Positions 1 through 7,615 are shown, counted from the stretch's first letter. The stretch: 10,751 nt of DNA from Heteroruminococcus sp964370005 (GCA_964370005.1 CAYJGR010000068.1:1-10751), one strand, 5' to 3'. The notes: generated from the letters alone by a model not told the origin. Numbers and translations are program-made.

Positions 1-883
1 TCTCAACAAGTAGCTGGTTAAGGGTCTGTTCACGTTCATCGTGACCGCCGCCGAGGCCTGCACCTCTGTGGCGACCCACAGCGTCGATCTCATCTATGAA
101 TATGATACTTGGGGAGGATTTTTTGGCTTGATCAAACAAATCACGCACACGTGAAGCACCGACACCGACAAACATCTCGACAAAGTCAGAACCCGAAATC
201 GAGAAAAACGGCACACCGGCCTCACCTGCCACAGCCTTGGCAAGCAGTGTTTTACCTGTACCCGGAGGGCCCATAAGCAGTACACCCTTGGGTATACGTG
301 CGCCGAGGTTGTTGAACTGGTCACGGTCACGCAGGAAGTGCACGACCTCAACAAGCTCCTCTTTTTCCTCGTCGGCACCGGCCACATCGTCAAATGTGAC
401 CTTGGGGCCTTGGTCGGGGCCTCGGGCTTTGGCCTTGGCAAAGCTCATGACACCGCCACCACCACGGGTTTGGCGCATCATAACAAACCAAAATACGCCT
501 AGCACTACAATGAGTAGCAGTGTGGGGAGCATGGAGAACCACCAAGGTTGCTCCTCGGGTTCATCATAGTTTTGGACTATGGAACCTGGGGTCTCGGCGT
601 TTTTCTCCTTGACATAATCGTGGGTGTCGTAAATAAACACATCAAGATTAGGTACTTTATAGGTTATGGGCTCTTCGCTGTCTTTGAGGGTAAGGGTCAA
701 TATCCCCGTACCGTAGTCCAGGGTGTATTCGCTGACCTTATCCTCATAGAAATAATCAATTATTGTGTTGTAGGCCGGGCGCTCCTCCTCGGGTGCTCTT
801 CCGAACATGAGCGAGGCTAAGGACATCAATACAAGGAACACCGCAAAGTATATCAGTATTCCTCTGGGTTTTCTTGGTGACAA
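1..883 (-). CDS. ftsH: ATP-dependent zinc metalloprotease FtsH, N-terminal part (C-terminus beyond window)
   Basis: Membrane-anchored AAA+ protease that degrades misfolded membrane proteins and short-lived regulators at the cytoplasmic membrane. The 294 visible residues show a first membrane helix (about 9-27), an extracytoplasmic segment (about 30-115), a second helix (about 119-136), a Gly-rich linker, then the AAA+ domain with Walker A GPPGTGKT (205-212), the pore-loop FVG (238-240) and Walker B IIFIDE (260-265). The second region of homology and the HExxH protease domain lie outside the window. No ATG is available. I chose the TTG at 883 because AAGGAAGTGA sits upstream at good spacing; a GTG at 892 is in frame but overlaps that ribosome binding site. 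It follows hpt by 48 nt on the same strand, matching the tilS-hpt-ftsH order of Bacillus and many other Firmicutes. Family identity is certain; the exact start is less so. Confidence 0.97.
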   Translation of the reverse strand, partial: MSPRKPRGILIYFAVFLVLMSLASLMFGRAPEEERPAYNTIIDYFYEDKVSEYTLDYGTGILTLTLKDSEEPITYKVPNLDVFIYDTHDYVKEKNAETPGSIVQNYDEPEEQPWWFSMLPTLLLIVVLGVFWFVMMRQTRGGGGVMSFAKAKARGPDQGPKVTFDDVAGADEEKEELVEVVHFLRDRDQFNNLGARIPKGVLLMGPPGTGKTLLAKAVAGEAGVPFFSISGSDFVEMFVGVGASRVRDLFDQAKKSSPSIIFIDEIDAVGRHRGAGLGGGHDEREQTLNQLLVE

Positions 884-931
884 TGGCTTCACTTCCTTCG
901 TTACAATATATAATGGGAATTTCCAGGAGTT

Positions 932-1474
932 TTATGCCTCGCTGTAAACCGAGGGCTTGAGTACCCCCACAAACGAGAGATTTCTGTAGTGCTCATCGTA
1001 ATCGAGCCCATACCCCACCACAAACTCATCGGGCACGGTAAAGCCTGTGTAATCGGCCACCACGTCGGCGGTGCGACGCTCGGGTTTGTCGAGCAGGGTT
1101 ACAATTTTAATGCTGGCAGGACCTCGTTCACGCAGTAGCTCACGCAGATAGTTAAGGGTGACACCGCTGTCCAAGATATCCTCCACCACCAAAAGATCTT
1201 TGCCCTCTATAGGGCTATCCAAATCTTTAAGTATGCGCACAACACCCGAGGTCTTGACCCCCGAGCCATAGCTCGACACAGCCATGAAATCTATAGCGGC
1301 AGGAATGCTTATAGCTCTCATAAGATCGGCCATGAACACCACCGAACCCTTGAGTACACTGACCATCAGCAAGTTTTTATCCTTGTAGTCACGACTGATT
1401 TGCTCTCCCAGTTCCTGTACCCGCTTGTCAAGTTCCTCCTGTGTAATCAGCACCTTATCAATGTCTTGTAACAC
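932..1474 (-). CDS. hpt: hypoxanthine(-guanine) phosphoribosyltransferase
   Basis: Transfers phosphoribose from PRPP to hypoxanthine or guanine in purine salvage; cytoplasmic. The 180-residue product has the usual length. It contains the LKGS loop (41-44), the SSYGSG flexible-loop segment (67-72), the PRPP-binding signature VVEDILDSGVTL (96-107) with the two acidic residues that contact ribose hydroxyls, the DKPERR purine-site strand (129-134) and the C-terminal VVGYGLDYDEHYRNL stretch. The start is GTG at 1474, supported by GGAGG six bases upstream. It lies 39 nt after tilS and 48 nt before ftsH on the same strand, the classical tilS-hpt-ftsH cluster, so it is probably co-transcribed with both. 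Confidence 0.96.
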   Translation of the reverse strand: MLQDIDKVLITQEELDKRVQELGEQISRDYKDKNLLMVSVLKGSVVFMADLMRAISIPAAIDFMAVSSYGSGVKTSGVVRILKDLDSPIEGKDLLVVEDILDSGVTLNYLRELLRERGPASIKIVTLLDKPERRTADVVADYTGFTVPDEFVVGYGLDYDEHYRNLSFVGVLKPSVYSEA

Positions 1475-1513
1475 GGTATACCTCCAAACTTTTTCGGGAT
1501 TTCCCCGTCAATA

Positions 1514-2751
1514 TCACTCTTTTGTATCGGGCTGTATAACCATCACGGTGCGCGTGTCGGCAGTGGGCATAGCGCTCTCATCCACACCAAATCCCTCTAC
1601 CCACAAAATATGATCGTCCCCATCGGTCAACACAAGGGTTTGTCTGCGCACATTTGGAGGAATTCCCCCCTCCTGAAACAGCTTTTTAAGTGTCTTGCTT
1701 ACCCCTCGTCCGGGTATACGCAGTTTGTCCCCCATATGGCAGGAACGAATTTTCACATTTCTATATATTGTATCATACCTCAAAACATTTTTTAAGGGGT
1801 AATTGTAAATATTTTGGGAATTATCCAAATTATTTGATAAAGTGCTCACCAAAATTTTCCTATTACCCATCACAAGCTGCACACTTTGACCCAATTCGGG
1901 CGGGACAAGTTCCTCGCACAACATCTCAGGCTCTACCTGCGCAGTGCGACACTCCACCCCAATCACATCACGAGTGGCAAAAAAATCCCACCCACCACAA
2001 AGTTGTTGCCTACCACTCCCCTGCTCAGCCTTGGCTTTGCATAGCCCCACCATCCTTGCCGACGGTGAACCTCCCTGCGATATCATCCTCACCAATATGC
2101 GCTCAGATAGTGGTAGTGGCAACTTCAAAAAACCATCACGCTCGAGTGTGCCATCGGGGCGTGAGAGTCTTTGCATCCGGGCAGTGGCCAAATCATCCAA
2201 AAAATCGGCATCCCGCCTAAGACGCCCGCACTGCTCGGTCAGATTGTCACTCAGCGCCGGATTTAATCCCTCAAGCAGTGGCAAGACTTTATGGCGCAGT
2301 ATATTGCGGGTGTATTTCATCTCACGGTTTGTGCTGTCCTCCACCCATGAAAAACCGTTTTGTTTGCAAAATTTTTCGGTATCATCGCGGCTACAGGCTA
2401 TGAGAGGGCGAATGATATTGCCCCTCATCGGTGGTATACCGCAAAGCCCCCGAAGCCCCGTGCCTCTGGTCAAGTTTAATAGCAAGGTTTCACGATTGTC
2501 GTTAGCGGTGTGGGCTGTGGCGATTTTATCGCCCTGTCCCGCCACCTCGTCAAAGAACACATATCTTTGCTCCCTTGCGGTTTCCTCGACCGAGCGGTGG
2601 GCAGTCGTAGCCANNNNNNNNNNNNNNNNNNNNNNNNNNNNNNNNNNNNNNNNNNNNNNNNNNNNNNNNNNNNNNNNNNNNNNNNNNNNNNNNNNNNNNN
2701 NNNNNNNNNNNNNTAATGCGCTATTGTGTTTTGCGCTTTATCATTCATCAT
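1514..2751 (-). CDS. tilS: tRNA(Ile)-lysidine synthetase TilS, interrupted by assembly gap
   Basis: Modifies C34 of the tRNA-Ile CAU anticodon to lysidine so that it decodes AUA; essential in most bacteria. From 2613 down to 1514 the frame shows the EETAREQRY helix, the TAHTANDNRET motif (family H-x-x-x-D-x-x-E-T), LTRGTGLRGLCGIPP, IIRPL, YTRNILRHKVLPLL and a C-terminal substrate-recognition domain ending in GDKLRIPGRG...LWVEGFGV. The SGGxDS PP-loop is absent because the 100-N gap (2614-2713) removes it. The 2714-2751 stretch on the far side encodes MMNDKAQNTIAH, a plausible N-terminus, with ATG at 2751 or 2748 overlapping the dnaB stop. Frame continuity through the Ns is meaningless. Compared with the family about 90 residues are missing, so the true gap is probably near 270 bp rather than 100. 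I regard the gene as intact in the organism. The abundance of ATA codons in neighbouring genes fits a need for lysidine. Confidence 0.9.
2614..2713. other. assembly gap (100 N) inside tilS
   Basis: Exactly 100 unknown bases, the usual placeholder for a scaffold join of unknown size. Both flanks look like tilS: a putative N-terminus to the right and the post-PP-loop part to the left. The lost stretch would carry the ATP-binding PP-loop. Confidence 0.95.
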
Positions 2752-4102
2752 TGTGTAGCCTATCCACGCTTGTAAATCTTGTGTACTGCTCATCCCAGCG
2801 CAGGTTTATCGGGCGCACCTCACCGTGACGGTTCTTAGCTATGATGCACTCGGCCAAGCTCTTATCCTCCAAGGCCTGATTATAATACCCCTCACGGTAA
2901 AGAAACATAACAATGTCTGCATCCTGCTCTATAGAACCCGATTCACGAAGGTCGGCCAGCATCGGGCGGTGGTCGGTGCGTGAGTCGGGTCCACGGGTGA
3001 GCTGCGAAAGGGTAAGCACCGGCACATTAAGCTCCTTGGCCATATTTTTAAGCGAACGGGTTATCTCTGATACCTCCTGCACACGGTTGTCACTGCGCCT
3101 TCCCGAGGTGAGCAGCTGTAGGTAATCGATAACCACCAATCCCAAATCCTTTACCCTGCGCAGTTTACCCTTCATCTCGGCTACAGTTATGCCTGGGGTA
3201 TCATCTATGAATATCTTGGTTTTGGACATGACCTCCATGGTCTCGGCAAGCCGTGCCCAGTCTCTTGCCGACAGATTGCCTGTGCGCAGCTGCATACCCG
3301 GTATTGGGGTCACACTCGAAAGCACACGATTTACAAGCTGTTCGGCACTCATCTCGAGCGAGAATACTGCCACCGACTTCTGAGACTGTATGGCGACATT
3401 TGTAGCTATGTTCAGTGCAAAGGCAGTTTTACCCATACCGGGGCGGGCGGCCAGTAGTATAAGGTCGGAGGGGTTGAGCCCCACCAAGACCTGATCAAGC
3501 ATCTTAAAGCCCGAGGGGGTGCCCAAATGCTTATCAGCATCCTCCCCGCTTATCTTTTGCAGGTGGTCATAGGCCGAATAAAGCACCGTTTCAATGGGTA
3601 CAAGTCCTCGATTATCCCGCCCTTGGCGTATATCATATATGCGCTGTTCGGCGGCATCAAGCAAAAGTCGCGCCTCGGCTTGGCTATCCATTGCGCTCTC
3701 GGCCATCTCTTGACCGCTCTCTATAAGGCGGCGCAGGTAATACTTTTCCTGCACAATCTTGGCATAGGAGGCCACATTGGCCGTGGTGGGTACCACCCCG
3801 GCCAGTTGTGCTAAATATATCTTGGCCTCACCCTCACTTGGAAAAATCGCCTCCTGCAGACAACTCTCGAGCACCGTCACGGCGTCTATGGGGGTGGCGG
3901 CGTTAAATAGGCGCAAAATCACGCCAAATATCTCCTGATGTTGACGGCGATAAAAGCTGTCCATGCTCACATAGTCCAGCACATCCGAGAGACAATCGGG
4001 CTTTATAATCACCGACCCGAGCACCGACTGTTCGGCCTCGAGCGAGTAGGGCATTTGCCGTGTGTACATCTCCTCAAATGAGTTTATGCTGTTTTGCTCC
4101 AT
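2741..4102 (-). CDS. dnaB: replicative DNA helicase DnaB
   Basis: Hexameric 5'-3' helicase of the replication fork (called DnaC in Bacillus). The 453 residues show an N-terminal helical domain (about 18-120, beginning PYSLEAEQSVLGS), a linker helix, and a RecA-type motor with Walker A ARPGMGKT (219-226), the FSLEM segment (247-251), Walker B LVVIDYLQLL (322-331), LSQLTRGPDSR (365-375) and the KNRHGEVR region (423-430). Length is normal and there is no intein. The ATG at 4102 is preceded by AAAGGGGG at suitable spacing. It is 32 nt downstream of rplI, and its last codons overlap the proposed tilS start, which suggests translational coupling. The gdpP-rplI-dnaB order is conserved across Firmicutes. 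Confidence 0.98.
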   Translation of the reverse strand: MEQNSINSFEEMYTRQMPYSLEAEQSVLGSVIIKPDCLSDVLDYVSMDSFYRRQHQEIFGVILRLFNAATPIDAVTVLESCLQEAIFPSEGEAKIYLAQLAGVVPTTANVASYAKIVQEKYYLRRLIESGQEMAESAMDSQAEARLLLDAAEQRIYDIRQGRDNRGLVPIETVLYSAYDHLQKISGEDADKHLGTPSGFKMLDQVLVGLNPSDLILLAARPGMGKTAFALNIATNVAIQSQKSVAVFSLEMSAEQLVNRVLSSVTPIPGMQLRTGNLSARDWARLAETMEVMSKTKIFIDDTPGITVAEMKGKLRRVKDLGLVVIDYLQLLTSGRRSDNRVQEVSEITRSLKNMAKELNVPVLTLSQLTRGPDSRTDHRPMLADLRESGSIEQDADIVMFLYREGYYNQALEDKSLAECIIAKNRHGEVRPINLRWDEQYTRFTSVDRLHNDE

Positions 4103-4134
4103 GGGCTATGCCCCCTTTGTGTGAAAGTTACGAT

Positions 4135-4578
4135 TTATTCCTCGCCCACCACCACAAACACCTTTGCGGTGATGCCGGGATGTAGGCGCACCTCGGCTGT
4201 AAATGTACCGTAGGTCTTTATATCGTCGAGTGTAACTTTACGCTTGTCCACCTCGACACCATAGGTTTTAGCTATGACTTCAGCCACTTCCTTGGCTGTC
4301 ACTGCACCGAACAGCTTGCCGCCTGTGCCGGCTTTGGCAGTCATCTTGACAGTTTTTTCATTGAGCTTGTCGGCCATATCCTGCGCCGCCTGTCGCTCGA
4401 CCTCGGCCTTATGGTCTTTTGCGGCCTGCTTTGTCTTCATCTCATTAAGCGCACCTGATGTGGCCTCGACCGCAAGCCCTTTAGCCAGCAAAAAGTTGCG
4501 GGCATATCCATCGGCAACCTTACAAAGTTGTCCCTTTTTCCCCGTACCCTTAACGTCCTGAGTAAGTATAACCTGCAT
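4135..4578 (-). CDS. rplI: 50S ribosomal protein L9
   Basis: Elongated 23S rRNA-binding protein near the L1 stalk that helps maintain reading frame. The product of 147 residues matches the family length. The N-terminal rRNA-binding domain carries the signature GTGKKGQLCKVADGYARNFL (11-30), followed by a Lys/Ala-rich connecting helix (about 41-75) and a C-terminal domain with GGKLFGAVTAKEVAEVI. The start ATG at 4578 has GGAGG eight bases upstream. It sits between gdpP (23 nt away) and dnaB (32 nt away) on the same strand, the standard arrangement. Confidence 0.98.
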   Translation of the reverse strand: MQVILTQDVKGTGKKGQLCKVADGYARNFLLAKGLAVEATSGALNEMKTKQAAKDHKAEVERQAAQDMADKLNEKTVKMTAKAGTGGKLFGAVTAKEVAEVIAKTYGVEVDKRKVTLDDIKTYGTFTAEVRLHPGITAKVFVVVGEE

Positions 4579-4601
4579 GTCATTGTCCTCCTATAATAAA
4601 T

Positions 4602-6575
4602 TTAGCTTTTTTGTTTGCTACTTTCCTCAAAATACTGATCTATCGCTGAAATAAGTAGTAGTCTTGCTCTGTCAACATCTATATCGGCGATTTGACTGCC
4701 TGCCATAGTCTGATGCCCGCCACCACTTAGCTTTTCCATTATAAGTTGTACATTCACCTTGCCCATAGAACGTGCCGATATCGATATACCCCCCTCTATG
4801 GGGTATATGACAAATGAAGCCTTAACCCCCGCTATGGACATAAGCTCATCGGCTGCCTGCGCTGAAGTTACCTGAATTTCACTTGCAGGTTCTTGTGCAA
4901 GTGATATGGCACAATCTCTATACATCTCGGCTGTGCATACAAGGTTACTGCGGCTGCGGTAGTCGTCTATTGTAGAGGCAAAGAAACTGCGTACCCTCGT
5001 AGTATCAGCACCCATGCGACGCAAATAGGCCGCCGATTCAAATGTTCTCACATTGGTGCGCATGGTGAAGTTATGGGTGTCAAGTGTCATGCCGGCCATA
5101 AGTGCATTGGCCTCCACCGCCGTAATCTTAACCCCCTCCAAATATTGTATAACCTCACTGACCATCTCACTGGCCGAGGAGGAATAAGGCTCATGATAAA
5201 ATATAACAGCGTTTTCTATATGCCCCACCATCTTGCGGTGATGGTCAACCACAATCACATTGCGGCAGGCCTCATACAGTTCACTACTTTCCATTACATG
5301 GCGCACATGGGTATCCACCACTATAAGCAGTGTGTCCTTGTTCACCATTGACAGTGCCTGCTCGGGGGATATAATCTTGCCCTCATACCCATTTTCAAGC
5401 AGATAATCATGTAGTGCTCCTGTCAGCTCGGTTTTTGTGTTCATGACGATGTGTGCCGTCTTGCCCATCTGTTCAAGCGCTCTGTAAAATCCCGCCGCCG
5501 AGCCCAGACAATCAAGGTCGGCCATGCGGTGTCCCATTATAAGCACATTGTCACTGCTACCTATTATCTCGCTCATGGCACTGGCTATAACACGTGTGCG
5601 CACCTTGTTGCGCCTCTCAATAGCCTTTGAACGCCCACCATAAAACTCATAGCCGTTCTTGGTCTTTATAGCAGCTTGGTCGCCACCTCTACCAAGTGCC
5701 ATATCAAGTGATTGGCGTGCCATCTGTTCCAAAACATGAAAATCCTCACCCTGTCTGCCCACACCTATGGACATGGTGGGGGTTATCTTGTTGGCGGTTT
5801 GAATTTCCCGTATGCTGTCAAGCAGGGCAAAACGCTCCTCCAATACCCCTTTCATATGCTGTTCCTCTATGACAAACAAATAGGCATCTCGACTGATTTT
5901 TCGCATCATGGCACGGTTATCAAGTGCAAATTTCTCTATAATTTCCTCAATATGCCCCATGGTGATACCTCGTTCGTTCTCTTTTGCACCTTGGAACATC
6001 TCATCGTAGTTATCTATTGACATTATAATGACCGATGGACGCGTGTCGTCAAACCGCTGTGAAACCACTTTCAGATCATTGTCATCTATAAAATAAAGCA
6101 CATACATCGACTCGTTATTGCGCTGTGCCACAATGACGAAAACCGTGTAGAGTTTGCCCGAGAGCTCGACATCATATCCATCGGGCGGGCAGGGTGCATC
6201 CATGGGAATATCGGGTAAAAACTCGCCCAGTGACCTGCCCCAGTAGGGCTTATCCTCCAGCACCTGTTCCCGACATATGCTGTTATACCACACAATTTCT
6301 TTGTTGCCTTTGGCCACCAGTACACTTATGGGGTATTCAGTCAAGGAGGCGCTTTGCACATCCGCCAACATCTGTCCCATATGTTCGAGATAGTCGGTGA
6401 TATCACGGCTTATATGGTTAAGCCTCACCATCATAAATATAAAAGCTCCCATCCACAATGCCGCCGAGGCCAAAAACAGCCTAAAATCAGCAAAAGCCGT
6501 TATAACCACTATGATAGCACTGACAGTCAGTAACACCGTAAATATTGACTGAAACAGATTAAGCTTATTCTTCAT
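4602..6575 (-). CDS. gdpP: cyclic-di-AMP phosphodiesterase GdpP (DHH family)
   Basis: Membrane enzyme that hydrolyses c-di-AMP to pApA and so affects cell-wall and osmotic homeostasis. In the 657-residue form, two membrane helices lie at about 9-29 and 31-50, a PAS-like region at about 75-165, a degenerate GGDEF domain at about 180-305 (SIDNYDEMF; GRGGDQ near its end) and the DHH-DHHA1 phosphodiesterase from about 325. Metal-site motifs are visible: GHRMADLDCLG (H349, D353, D355), D421 in VVDTH, DHH at 444-446, D499 in TLDTHNFT, and the DHHA1 GGGHQ at 618-622. The reading frame opens at a GTG at 6584, but the GGGAGGGGG site lies too close to it, so ATG at 6575 is preferred. It is the first gene of the rplI-dnaB-tilS-hpt-ftsH unit, with a predicted promoter at 6616-6624. 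Confidence 0.96.
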   Translation of the reverse strand: MKNKLNLFQSIFTVLLTVSAIIVVITAFADFRLFLASAALWMGAFIFMMVRLNHISRDITDYLEHMGQMLADVQSASLTEYPISVLVAKGNKEIVWYNSICREQVLEDKPYWGRSLGEFLPDIPMDAPCPPDGYDVELSGKLYTVFVIVAQRNNESMYVLYFIDDNDLKVVSQRFDDTRPSVIIMSIDNYDEMFQGAKENERGITMGHIEEIIEKFALDNRAMMRKISRDAYLFVIEEQHMKGVLEERFALLDSIREIQTANKITPTMSIGVGRQGEDFHVLEQMARQSLDMALGRGGDQAAIKTKNGYEFYGGRSKAIERRNKVRTRVIASAMSEIIGSSDNVLIMGHRMADLDCLGSAAGFYRALEQMGKTAHIVMNTKTELTGALHDYLLENGYEGKIISPEQALSMVNKDTLLIVVDTHVRHVMESSELYEACRNVIVVDHHRKMVGHIENAVIFYHEPYSSSASEMVSEVIQYLEGVKITAVEANALMAGMTLDTHNFTMRTNVRTFESAAYLRRMGADTTRVRSFFASTIDDYRSRSNLVCTAEMYRDCAISLAQEPASEIQVTSAQAADELMSIAGVKASFVIYPIEGGISISARSMGKVNVQLIMEKLSGGGHQTMAGSQIADIDVDRARLLLISAIDQYFEESSKQKS

Positions 6576-6615
6576 AATGCACACCCCCTCCCGGATATAT
6601 TTTCACACTGTGGTC

Positions 6616-6624
6616 ATTATATCA
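6616..6624 (-). promoter_or_regulatory. predicted extended -10 promoter of the gdpP operon
   Basis: On the minus strand the sequence reads TGATATAAT, a TGn-TATAAT extended -10 with a perfect hexamer. Transcription would start near 6609 and leave a leader of about 35 nt before the gdpP ATG. No good -35 hexamer is seen 17 bp upstream, which extended -10 promoters can tolerate. The motif lies in one arm of a 12-bp perfect inverted repeat. Prediction from sequence only. Confidence 0.6.
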
Positions 6625-6649
6625 TAAAAGCGAAGCGTTATGATATAAT
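6616..6649. repeat. perfect 12-bp inverted repeat upstream of gdpP
   Basis: ATTATATCATAA (6616-6627) and TTATGATATAAT (6638-6649) are exact reverse complements around the 10-nt loop AAGCGAAGCG. Each arm reads as TGATATAAT outward, so the element presents two back-to-back extended -10 motifs: one towards gdpP and one into the tandem array. The right arm merges into the first 117-bp repeat copy, where the array's usual GCATTTATG is replaced by GCGTTATG. It may be the worn or specialised end of the array. Confidence 0.85.
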
Positions 6650-7107
6650 TCGTGCATCTGCGTAGCAGGCACATATAAATAATTATAATAACCGTCTTTT
6701 GGTTATTATAGCATAAATGCAGTCCAAGCTGACTACACGAACAACTTAGGGCATTTATGATATAATTCGTGCATCTGCGTAGCAGGCACATATAAATAAT
6801 TATAATGACCGCCTTTTGGTTATTATAGCANNNNNNNNNNNNNNNNNNNNNNNNNNNNNNNNNNNNNNNNNNNNNNNNNNNNNNNNNNNNNNNNNNNNNN
6901 NNNNNNNNNNNNNNNNNNNNNNNNNNNNNNTGCGTAGCAGGCACATATAAATAATTATAATGACCGCCTTTTGGTTATTATAGCATAAATGCAGTCCAAG
7001 CTGACTACACGAACAACTTAGGGCATTTATGATATAATTCGTGCATCTGCGTAGCAGGCACATATAAATAATTATAATGACCGCCTTTTGGTTATTATAG
7101 CACAAAT
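6641..7107. repeat. tandem array of a 117-bp repeat (at least four copies, one gap)
   Basis: The stretch beginning TGATATAATTCGTGC recurs at 6641, 6758, (6913, inferred inside the gap) and 7030, giving a period of exactly 117 bp. Copy 1 (6641-6757) is complete. Copy 2 is visible to 6830, copy 3 from 6931 to 7029, and copy 4 from 7030 to about 7107, where it decays. Apart from two substitutions in copy 1 (A for G at 6690, T for C at 6695) and the decayed end, the visible copies are identical. Each unit holds three inverted repeats: GTGC-at-CTGC/GCAG-GCAC (6652-6672), TATAATAACC/GGTTATTATA (6684-6710) and CATAAATGC/GCATTTATG (6712-6759, crossing into the next copy). It also has extended -10-like motifs on both strands. 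No unique spacers occur, so it is not CRISPR. Together with the inverted repeat, it accounts for nearly all of the gene-free interval 6576-7138. Confidence 0.95.
6831..6930. other. assembly gap (100 N) within the 117-bp repeat array
   Basis: Exactly 100 Ns inside a tandem repeat, a typical assembly collapse point. Phasing of the flanking copies requires a missing length of 62 + 117k bases. 100 does not satisfy this, so the N count is a placeholder and the copy number of the array is unknown. Confidence 0.95.
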
Positions 7108-7138
7108 CAAATCCTATTGCGACATATTTGCAATATTT

Positions 7139-7585
7139 TCACCTGTTCTGCCGCTCGTAATACCCGATGCGCTCTACCTTTTCGGCCGAGGCTCCACCAT
7201 CAAATGTCACACCCAACCATATGCCCAAAAGATAGGTGGCCAGTTGTGGAGCTATGACCCTTGCCCCCATGCAGCACACCTGCGCATCATTGCTGCGCAC
7301 CGAGCGCTCGGTCGAGAATGGGTCGTGACACACCGCCGCACGGATACCGGCCACCTTGTTGGCCGTCATAGCCATGCCGATGCCTGTGCCACACAGGAGC
7401 ACACCCCTCTGGCACTGCCCACTTGTGATATACCCACAAACCTTGACGGCAATGTCCGGATACAGCACAGGGGTGGTGTCATGTGTGCCACAGTCCACCA
7501 CCTCGTGTCCCATATCATGCAAATAGTCTTTTAATATCTCTTTAAGCTCAAAGGCCGCCTCATCACAACCTATAGCAAGTTTCAT
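7139..7585 (-). CDS. rpiB: RpiB/LacA/LacB-family sugar-phosphate isomerase
   Basis: Family enzymes interconvert aldose and ketose phosphates, classically ribose 5-phosphate and ribulose 5-phosphate in the pentose phosphate pathway. The 148-residue product has the right length and fold signatures: IGCDEAAFELK (5-15), GTHDTTPVLYPD (33-44), and CGTGIGMAMTANKVAGIRAA with the catalytic cysteine C65 and T67. Two residues differ from the usual RpiB pattern. The SDHAG histidine is Glu (E9), and the histidine of the R-E-H-N-D-A-N motif is Ser (S98, in VRSNDAQ). Substrate may therefore not be ribose 5-phosphate; LacA also has DEAG at the first site. The start is ATG at 7585, because the GGAGG eight bases upstream is part of the in-frame ATGGAGG at 7600. 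The gene is flanked by the repeat array downstream and a GC-rich structured stretch upstream, so it seems to be a separate unit. Confidence 0.9.
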   Translation of the reverse strand: MKLAIGCDEAAFELKEILKDYLHDMGHEVVDCGTHDTTPVLYPDIAVKVCGYITSGQCQRGVLLCGTGIGMAMTANKVAGIRAAVCHDPFSTERSVRSNDAQVCCMGARVIAPQLATYLLGIWLGVTFDGGASAEKVERIGYYERQNR

Positions 7586-7615
7586 ACCTTTTACCTCCAT
7601 ATTTATTTTATATAC

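Noticed and set aside
1944..2828. Long plus-strand open frame opposite tilS and across the gap
   Set aside because: It runs through 100 Ns, is antisense to a clear tilS coding region and shows no family motifs.
6582..6584. GTG at 6584 as the gdpP start
   Set aside because: The GGGAGG site would be only about two bases away; the ATG at 6575 has workable spacing and gives a normal N-terminus.
6603..7105. Minus-strand open frames through the repeat array encoding a 39-residue repeated peptide
   Set aside because: They stay open because 117 is divisible by three, cross the N gap, lack a ribosome binding site and give a Cys/Ile-rich low-complexity peptide unlike any protein family. Most likely accidental.
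6641..7107. CRISPR array
   Set aside because: The whole 117-bp unit repeats without unique spacers, and no cas genes are nearby.
7122..7138. Terminator for rpiB from the TATTGC/GCAATA inverted repeat just after its stop
   Set aside because: Only a six-base AT-rich stem with a nine-base loop and no T-run, too weak to support.
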